Assembly (NCBI GenBank): GCA_015680685.1
Contig: MNCI01012629.1
Location: 775,901 to 839,900, forward strand
DNA length: 64,000 nt
Source: Gnetum montanum
Taxonomy: Eukaryota; Streptophyta; Gnetopsida; Gnetales; Gnetaceae
Direction of reading: 5' to 3'
Position numbers and translations under genes: made by a program. The number at the start of each line of letters is the position of its first letter. Position 1 is the first letter of the stretch. Shown piece after piece: positions 55,860 to 64,000 of the stretch. Below the pieces are notes generated by a model. That model saw only the letters and a list, made by a program, of their open reading frames with translations. It was not told where the DNA came from and made no database searches.

Positions 55860-58680
55860 ACCAAGGGAGAAATGACCAAGAATAGGAAGGGGCCAAGAAT
55901 AATCCCAACAAGAACCACTTATAGTCCATGCCATAGGTACTTGTAGGGAAGAGGTTGAGGTGGAATCTATTCATTATATTCTAGAACCAATAGCAGCAAT
56001 AGAACATTTCCAATAGGATGAGGCACTAGCTTAGCAAGCAAAGCTTGAGGTGACCTTGATCAAATTTTTTTCTAAATGAAATTAGATCAAGGTAGGTCCA
56101 AAAAATAGTGCTCCAAGAGTTAAACTTTGGCGCCTTTCTAGAGCAAGAACCTAAAGAAGTACAAGACAAACTGAAGGCCTCTCTCATGTGGCCAATCATC
56201 ACTTCCACTAGGGAGTGGTACATGGGAGAGACATTCTTATTCTAGAACAACAAGTATGCTAGTTCAAAATCAAAATCAAGGATATCTCAATGTCCTACTC
56301 AATTCAGGCCATTGCTAAAGCACTTAGGTTGCTAGAAATAGGGATGAATCTCACTAAGACTCTGATGCAAGGAAATCCTAGCATCAAGAAGGAATGGATG
56401 CAATGGTGATATGTTCTTGATCATAAGGAGTTTTATGCACTTACATCGGCAAAAAGTATTCACTACAAGATTATGGTCTTTCACCTAAATCCCATTGTGA
56501 GGCCTAGCAAAATCACTACCTTTTTTGCCCATGCATGTATCACTCTAACTAGGAGATTCCCTATCAACCTTCCACAACTAATCTACCTAGAGGTGGAGAA
56601 GTAATTTAAGGAAAATGAATGTTAAAGAAAGCTACTTCCCTTCTCATGCCTCATCAAAAAAAGTTTTGGAGGGGATGAATCATCCATTATACAAATGATG
56701 ATATCAAGCTTGCTCCAACCACTAATTGGGTGAAGATGATGAAATATAAGATGCCTACAATGATCATTTAAGAAGAGGAGTAGCAACCGCCACCTCCAAC
56801 TATCACTCAAACAACTATGCTAGACATCGCTACAACAACCCAATGATTGCGCAAATATGAAGAATGAATCTTGGGTAAATAGGAGCAATGAGCATGCATG
56901 AGTGGCAAGGACCCATCTATGTATCAGCCAGTGATGAGTCACCTAAATGAGATGCCCTGAATAATCAACTTGATGGGTGGAGGTGAACATATTTTCTCAA
57001 CCCAAAGAACATAGTTGTCTACAAGGTTGAATCCTAGTACTATAGAGGTCACAGTATCTCTCGTAGAATAGTAGCCATTCTTAGAAATCTTTCGAAACAT
57101 CATGATCTTCTTAGTGCACTTGGATGAAGGTAAGCATGCAATAGTGTTGATGATGTAGCACCAAGGATAGGAGATAGTAGTAAAGGTGGTTGTTGATAAG
57201 ATTGTTGAAATACTGATTGCACCTATAGCATATGTACTAGATGTCACTGCATTTAAAAATGCACAGATGTCTGTAGGAACCATAAGTGGCAAATTAAGCA
57301 CAACACAACATGAAAAACTGCTAGACCAATTGGTGGGAATCAAGTAATCACTTTCAAATGTCTTTGATCTTCCAAATAGTATTACTACAACCTAATTGGA
57401 GCTGCTAGATGTAAGGGGCAAAAACATCATCTTGGAAGGGAAATTTGAAATAGCCAAGGAGTTGAATGAATACTTGCCTGATAAAGTTTCTAAATTATGA
57501 GCCCAAATTACTAACCCTACATTTCTCAACCCAACATTGATAAAATATGAAGATCTTGAATAGCTTCACACTAAAATAAAAGGGGTTATGGATGCAATGG
57601 AGACAATGGTGTTCTATCAATCCTTGGAAGAGGCTACACAACATAAAATTTAGAAGGCCTTAGATCTAACCCACTAGAAGAATGTAGAACTAACCATAGA
57701 GAACCTTCATTTTTGAAATGTTGATGAGCATAAATAATAGTTAATAAACTTTATCCATCAATAGTAGAAGCAACAACTAGAGTGAACATAGAGCTAAGGA
57801 GATTGACAATTGAAAATAGAAACCTATCCATGGAGGAGGCCCATGCTCTTTGCCAAAAGACTACAATAGAGGTAGCCACCTAGAAATTAGAGGCTCTCAA
57901 ATTTGAAGGAGTAAAGGATCATTAAAGAGATCAAGTTGCTGTACAAAAATAAGTTAATGAAAAGAGTATGCAATTGGTGAAGTCAAAAGTAAATAAAATC
58001 CTTCAACAACTCTAGCAAGGAAAATAATTGTGGCAACTTATCATTGATGGGGTAAATGCCTATGATAAGGAAAAAATCCACATGATGGAGTTGCAGATTG
58101 AGGAGATGATAGAATACATGGAGCTTGCCAATCTTCAATATGAAAATTTGGCTATGTTGACTATCGAATGGCCATGGTTAAAATTAGAGAAGAAAGTGGC
58201 CAGCTCGCACTTATTGTGCGAGGATAAGTGCAAGAATCACAAGGACACCAAGCAAAATCTTGTGATGGAAAATGTAGAACTCAAGGTTATCAAGGGTAAA
58301 TACACTGATTAGAGATCTACAACCAAGAACTTGGCCAAAAGGACAAATGACTACTAGGAATTGCAAAACATAGTCAGGGTGTTTAATGTTGAACACAAAT
58401 AATTCTCTTCCTAGTTTGTTAATGTTAAGGAGTTATTTCCAGTAATGTCCTATCCAAGGGATATCGACATTCTATCCCACATTGGTAATGGCACATGGAC
58501 TATGAAGTATCCCCAAAGTAAGGAGAAGAAGATGAAGGCATTACTAGCTACCTTTCATCTTCCATCAGAGCTAGTAGCTACAGCAAGAGAGCCACAAATA
58601 CCTTAGTAATTGCACATGCTCGAAGCTAGCAAAGGTTCTTTAGAATCTTAAAAACCTCCACTACCTAGGATTATCTAATC
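55860..58680 (+). pseudogene. Element C extra ORF, unrecognised, coiled coil
   Basis: Decayed reading on the plus strand between integrase and the purine tract. The first half holds a globular stretch near 56.43-56.6 kb (LDHKEFYALTSAKSIHYKIM and RRFPINLPQLIYLEV). The second half (57.6-58.3 kb) is heptad-like and charged, including the open part 58028-58312 (ELQIEEMIEYMELANLQYEN). No transmembrane segment suggests an envelope protein. Some plant gypsy lineages carry extra ORFs here; whether this one matches them I cannot say. Several stops and frame changes. Confidence 0.45.
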
Positions 58681-58900
58681 TTCACAACTAGCTTCATGCC
58701 ATTAGATGATGTGCTATTATGTTTTGAGTAGTCATGTCATGGTGTTCAATTTTGTGTGATGAACACCAAAATTTTTGAAATATTATCAATTTGTACACTC
58801 TAGCACTTAGTTTTATCAAGTCATTTTTTTATATCAAGAGTTAGTCAATAATTCCATACCTTTTCAATTTTGTAAAAGAACTTGAGGATGAGTTTTCATT

Positions 58901-58914
58901 CAATCATGGGGGTA
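58901..58914 (+). other. Polypurine tract of element C
   Basis: CAATCATGGGGGTA directly before the LTR start TGATGAAGCATC. Short and interrupted, but correctly placed. Confidence 0.5.
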
Positions 58915-59036
58915 TGATGAAGCATCGTTGTGTTGCATTAATCAACCTCCATTGGCATGGCCTCATTGATGGGGCCCCATCTACATGGTGTTGTCTTATC
59001 AATGAGATAGCTTCGACATAGTGTTTACTGCTATTG
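58915..59036 (+). mobile_element. 3' LTR of element C, truncated
   Basis: About 120 bp matching 8620-8745 of the 5' LTR (TTGTGTTGCATTAATCAACC, GGCATGGCCTCATTGATGGG). Similarity stops at about 59036, so the rest was deleted or displaced by other DNA. Confidence 0.7.
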
Positions 59037-62000
59037 ATGCATAAAATCTGGATGCACTGACACTAAGAAAGCAAACTCATTTAGGAGACTATTGCCTAGG
59101 GTGACTCCCATATGGGTACAAACACCCAAGAATAGTCTTAGCTGGAGAGGGCTATGTGGCCTATTGAAAATAGTAAAAAAATAAAAATTTTAATTGGAAT
59201 GAGTGTCTCAAATACAAGAATAAAAAAGGTAATCAAAATAAATTTTCCTTGCTTCTAGGATATTGCTACCATTTGCTACTAGTTTGTTATGGATGTTGCT
59301 ATAGCCAACATTGCCTATAGCCATTGGAAGAGGGAGAAAGATAGAAGAGGAGAGATGAAGGGGTTTATTGATGCATCTCTGATGCATAGATAAAATGTGT
59401 CCCATTGCCAACATAAAAGAGGTAAATTTGTCCCTGTATAGAGAACCCTAGTCACCAAAAATAGAATGAAACTATAGAACCCATGCCTATAACTGCTATT
59501 TTCTACTACTATAACACTATAGCATAGAGAGAGAATGAACCACCAAATCCTACTATCATGTACTAGTAGACACGTTACTATCTCTGGTCAAAAATCTGCT
59601 GCCTTCATGGGTTTTTCATGAAAAGGGAAAATAAAACCATCATCTCTTGGTTTCCTACTAATATTGTTAACCATAATCTATGTAGCTCTACCACTACTAA
59701 CTATCATTGGTCCATTCCCAAGAATAAAGAAACAAGACTACAAAACCTACCTATTGTGCCTGCTATTTATGTGCATTAGCTATGCCGCTATTGCCCCAAA
59801 GAAAAATAGGAGAAGAAAGAGAGAAAAATTACTATCTATTATTTTCTCAGTGCCCGGAGACCCCTCCTGCCCACTTGCATGCATCTAAATGGAGAGAGAT
59901 GTAGTTGTTCCAGAAGAAAGCCCCAGAAAGAAAGAAATCCATCGTGTGCTAGTGGACTTCCTAGGATCTGATTTTGCCCTATCAGAGAGCTAGCCCTTGG
60001 AGACCCCCCTTTATTTCTCCCACCTTATTGCCAATGTCTGCACTATTCAAATTCCCACTGTAAATCTCCACTACTACCCATGAAACTACCACCAAAAATA
60101 ACCACCATATTTCACATAATATCCACTACGACTAAAACAACCATTGCTCGTGAAAACCTACCATTGTTGGATGTTTGAATTTTTATCTCATCATCGTTCA
60201 TAGGCTCTTGAATCTTGTAACATGAGCTAAATATTGTTTTCTTGCAACACTAAGATAATAACAACAAGTTAAAGCTTAAATTGATAATTTGGTAAAAGCC
60301 TAGCCTTTGCAGATCAACAAAAACATAACCAATGGATAGTTTACAAGTGAAAATGTAACCTCTTTTCTAAACCCAAACCTGAGGATATGAGTGATTTATA
60401 AAATACTCACCACAAAAAAAACATTAAAATTATATATAAACCTAGCAAAGAAGTTAAACTAAATATTATATAGACTTATAAGAGTTTAATTCTAGTTTGT
60501 CTAATTTATATGCAATACTTGTTTAAATTCTTCTTCCATATAATGATGTAGAACCAACATTCAACCTATTTACAAAATTTATTAATATTTGTTAATTTTT
60601 TTAATTCTCTCATTTTTTTTAATTAACAATGAATAACATAAAATGTTGTCCATGTTTTCATTGTGCATATATTTAAAATTTTTGTTCTCAAAATTTAATT
60701 TCAAACATGTTATTTTGTTTATTGTTTTTCCCTTTAGAATTTCCAAAAGCACATCAGATTTATCAAATAGTCCATTACAAGTGATCGGGAAAGAATTCAA
60801 TTTAATAAAATAAGGTAAACTAACAACCTAATCATTAAAATAGCATTGGATGAATATGATTTTGTATATTATATTACAGTAAATACATAAATTCTATACT
60901 ATTTGCAAGTGTCAAACAAACACCTAGACTATGTTGCATAAATAGTTGTTGAATACGAGCTAGGGGTTGATCTAGAGCTAAATGTTTTTGGTAATCTTTT
61001 AAATCAAAATTATTAATCATGGTCCCATGCTTAGCATCGGTAAGGTTGACATGAACACTTAGCCCCAAAACCTTAATTGCATGTGAGTGCAAGGACAACA
61101 AGACCATAGAAAGTTTAAAAGGAAATGCAATAGATAGAGAATAAAAAAAATCATAAAACATAGACAAATTAAAACTTGAAAGAAAAATATATTGATTTAA
61201 ACATGATTATAATAAGCATATAATCAAAATAGAACTAGATGTTGGTGACCCTTACCACACCATCTTATTTAATCAAACTCTAAATATATAATTTTTATAA
61301 ATCATAATTTTAACAACATAGGTATATATAATATTAAAATGTATAACTAAACTCTTATTCCCAATCTTTTCACAAGGTAAAAGTCAAAAGTATGTGAACT
61401 ACTTTAAGCATAAGACTTATACTAAACTTAATGAGGATAGGCTTAGATTAGATCATGGCTAGTCACAACTTTAGGATTTTTCCTTGGCATTTTTTTTAAA
61501 AAGGGAATTGTGAAAAGGATTATTTTCTTTTATTATTATTATTATTATTTCTAAATTTTGAAAATGGATGTTAGTGTGAGGATAGCTGCCAAACCCCATC
61601 ACACTTAAGAACTTATTACACTACCAATGAACATGGTTTTCATTCTCTTTTTTCTTTTCCTTTTGAGGAAACTTTGCTCATGGTGTACTTCATTCTTAAG
61701 GTAGAAATTCCAACATGAATCTAGCTGATTAGCTGCACTACCAAAGAACACAATCCTTTCAAAGCTTTGCCCCTAGTGTAGTTCAACCCTTGTGTATGTG
61801 CCTTTAATTACAATTTGATGGCATCATAGTAGGTGTCCTGGGTGGCTAAGGGTTCTAAAGTAGAGATGAACACACTTCACCCTATTGCTCACAAGGTAGC
61901 CATAGATCATCACACCTAAGGGCTAGGGATTATGAAAGGGGAAAGTAACACTTTCTAAGGATACTTAGTGATTATTGCTAACCACTCTCCAATGTCACTT

Positions 62001-62450
62001 ATCTTACACTCACATGATCATGATGATTACATGATAAGTTTGCATAAATCTCATCTTTCATAATCCAACATACTAACAAAACTAAAACCTTGAAATTAAC
62101 TGGGAAGAATCATAGCATTATTGAAATATGAAATATAAAGGATATTTTAGTACTAGGATATATCATATAAAGCATTACACTTACATTATTTTCCAATGGT
62201 GTTATGATGACCCAATGCCTAGTAACTCAAACGACCATAATTATTATTAAAATCATACAAAAAACATAAAAGATCAAACCAAAACTAATATGCTAAGAAA
62301 AAGATAATGAAAATAAAAGAAAATATGTAGATGCAACTATGTATAAATGAAATTCATGGTGAAGGAGAAGAAAACATGCAACTAAGAATCTATTAGGTGT
62401 CCATGTGGGACACCTGAGTAGAAATGCCTTAGATAAAATGCAATGAAGTT
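59037..62450. other. Unclassified repeat-like DNA
   Basis: No domain recognised on either strand. AT-rich, with (TTA)n near 61533-61552. Short ORFs (59664-59888 plus, 60874-61167 minus, 60582-60800 minus) have no known family. It might include the 3' UTR or LTR of element E, which lies to the right on the minus strand, but no second LTR copy is available to prove it. Confidence 0.35.
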
Positions 62451-62479
62451 CCTATGTAACATATGTCCTTACACATTAG

Positions 62480-62639
62480 CAATTTTGTGAAAAATCATGG
62501 CAATGGCATTTGTAACTTGGGATGGGCCTAACCACATAGGAGATATCTTATTTTGAGGGCTTGTTTGATTAGATTCTCTATCTCTCTTAAGGGATATATC
62601 TTCTATTTTAAAGACTTTACTTGCATATTTCGTGTCAAA
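62480..62639 (-). pseudogene. Element E integrase C-terminal piece
   Basis: The minus strand reads FDTKYASKVFKIEDISLKRD, then NKISPMWLGPSQVTNAIA, matching the gypsy integrase tail pattern K..FK.GD.VLK...........KF...WLGPY.I. It is only 360 bp from protease sequence, so RT, RNase H and the integrase core have been deleted between them. Confidence 0.65.
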
Positions 62640-62997
62640 CCATATTTTAAGAATTTTTTAATGATTAAGATTATGAAAAGAAAGACATAATCTTGATTTT
62701 GTCATTTATTTTCTACTAGGCACTAAATTTAAACATTTCGTAAGATGAATAATTTTAGATCCTAGAAGTTCATCAAGTTTTCCTTTCATATAAGTTTCAA
62801 TCTTAGGTCTAGGTCTTGGTAAGTCATCAAATACAACTTCTCTAGGAACATGCTCAAAGGATGTGTATCAAAATTTGGAGCACCTTCTAATGTTTTAAGG
62901 GATAGGATCTTATTTATATCTTTGTTGTCCCTAAAGGTGGTGGATCACTCAAAAGAAATCCATCATGTTGATGATAAGGTAGGGTATCTTCATGGAT

Positions 62998-63325
62998 TTA
63001 TTCACACTCACTAGAAGTTTGATAGGGTTTGGTGGAATCTATATGAGGAAAAGGATTTGTTTTTGTAATATCACTCACATGCTCATTCATAACATGTTCA
63101 CCACACTCAACCTCAATAACTCCAACATAAAGATTAGTGTTTTGATTTTCCAAAGATTGATTTTGTTGATCAAAGATTATAACTACTCGTTTACAAAAAG
63201 GCTCTCTTCGTATGATCATGTATTCAGATCTTCCTTTGATAGGGATTAACAATTTTGAGAAATCTAACCTAAAGAAGCCCCCAAACTTGAATCCAAAAGT
63301 CCTAGAAAAGAGCACAGCATAAGTC
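62998..63325 (-). pseudogene. Element E protease, C-terminal part and linker
   Basis: An open minus-strand frame of 110 codons starting at the N of 63326: TYAVLFSRTFGFKFGGFFRL followed by DFSKLLIPIKG, which matches the plant gypsy protease end (PPTYG(M/I)LLSR.....LGG....D...). Then a polar acidic linker. The N-terminal half is on the next, wrongly turned contig. Confidence 0.7.
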
Positions 63326-63326
63326 N

Positions 63327-63682
63327 GCAAAGAACATTTACAATTGTTTGATATATTCTAGAGCAATTGTTAGTGTCATGCCACTTGAGGTATGTAAGAC
63401 GTTAGGAGCACAAATGATACCACAAATGAAAAGTGTAAGACAACTTGATGGGCCTAACATACCTATAGTAGGGTCATCGAAAGGAATGAAAGTGCAACTT
63501 AAACAATACCCTACATTTACATGTTACACAAATATCTTGGTAGTTTACATATCACCCACTTATGCTGTGCTCTTTTCTAGGACTTTTGGATTCAAGTTTG
63601 GGGGCTTCTTTAGGTCAGATTTCTCAAAATTGTTAATCCCTATCAAAGGAAGATCTGAATACATGATCATACCAAGAGAGAC
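63327..63682 (+). pseudogene. Element E protease, N-terminal part (contig inverted)
   Basis: The plus strand reads SVMPLEVCKTLGAQMIPQMK (pattern after the DSGAS active site, whose Asp is Tyr here), QLDGPNIPIVGSSKGMKVQL, then YISPTYAVLFSRTFGFKFGG. The last 126 bp (63556-63682) are the reverse complement of about 63199-63325, so this contig overlaps its neighbour and should be turned round: the true strand is minus, as for 62998-63325. Confidence 0.7.
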
Positions 63683-63683
63683 N

Positions 63684-64000
63684 ATAGCCAACGTAGCATG
63701 CATTGAGGCTTGTTTTGCAAAATTTTCTAGGTGTTAATAATAGTCACATGAAAATTTTTCTAAGTGTCCTGCTACGATCTCAATCTACTTGTTATGCTCC
63801 CTAGTGTAGCAAACATAGCACAGACTTCCATGACCAGTTTGCCCAAGTGCCAATCCAGAAGTTGTTAGTGTCTCTTGGGATGAATGAAATAGTTTGGCAA
63901 ACTTTCTATCTCTTGGGTTGTCACGCTTACTATGCTCCCTAGCATAACTAGTATAGCACATGTCCTAATGGCTAGTTTGCCCAACTACTAAGCTAGAGCT
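63684..64000 (+). mobile_element. Partial B-family-like LTR
   Basis: Repeated TTTTTCTAAGTGTC, TTGTTATGCTCCCTAGTGTAGC and TAGTTTGGCAAACTTTCTA motifs match the 5' third of B-family LTRs (for example 47.9-48.05 kb). It starts at an N join, so its true orientation and neighbours are uncertain. It runs off the window. Confidence 0.6.

Larger units (their letters stand above)
8620..59036 (+). mobile_element. Outer Ty3/gypsy element C, split by element B
   Basis: The frame of the nest. The left part (8620-10493) has an LTR, a primer-site-like sequence and the N-terminal half of gag. The right part (49333-59036) has the rest of gag, protease, RT, RNase H, integrase, an extra ORF, a purine tract and the first 120 bp of the 3' LTR. 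The parts are joined through the duplicated target AGATT on either side of element B. Without the inserts C would be about 11.5 kb. The RT (GYNQI, GHQI..EGIKID) is non-chromovirus gypsy with resemblance to Athila-type sequences; I leave the lineage open. Confidence 0.75.

Noticed and set aside
63348-63737. 129-codon ORF
   Set aside because: The protease part is real, but the tail crosses the N at 63683 into an LTR; the fusion is an assembly product.

Overview
This is nuclear DNA from a seed plant with a very large, repeat-filled genome. A gymnosperm such as a conifer is my best guess, inferred from stacked, old, heavily decayed giant Ty3/gypsy elements. I see no intact host gene, rRNA, tRNA or CRISPR array. 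Five single-N joins (7207, 43426, 43883, 63326, 63683) show a draft assembly, and at two places a contig was placed backwards.

Layout. 1-3.05 kb: a duplicated primer-binding-site motif of a minus-strand element, then AT-rich DNA with a CpG-keeping patch that may be host-genic. 3.05-5.12 kb: 3' end and LTR of a B-family element. 5.1-8.6 kb: unclassified DNA plus a Ty1/copia RT fragment. From 8,620 to about 59,036 lies a three-level nest. The outer gypsy element C (+) has its 5' LTR and gag start at 8.6-10.5 kb, and its gag end, protease, RT, RNase H, integrase, an extra coiled-coil ORF and a 3' LTR stub at 49.3-59.0 kb. It is split by gypsy element B (+, 10,494-49,327, perfect 5-bp target duplication AGATT). 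B is split by element A (-, 22,151-41,976, two LTRs of exactly 2,139 bp) and holds a lone B-family LTR at 15,258-16,782. 59.0-62.4 kb is unclassified. 62.4-63.7 kb carries integrase and protease pieces of element E (-). The last 300 bp resemble a B-family LTR.

The main discovery is in A and B. Both resemble the Tat/Ogre side of Ty3/gypsy. In both, an antisense, multi-exon transcription unit lies between gag-protease and RT, with its own TATA box, matching splice sites and a homologous protein of very roughly 1,100 codons in A. In A it is flanked by short tandem arrays built on CTTAAACTAG, and another such array sits just after integrase in both elements. In B, element A landed inside exon 1 of the antisense gene, and the two exon halves still match A's uninterrupted exon 1. 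I do not recognise the protein family.

All coding regions carry stops and frameshifts, so nothing here looks able to move by itself. Positions of decayed domains come from reading by eye and may be off by tens of bases.
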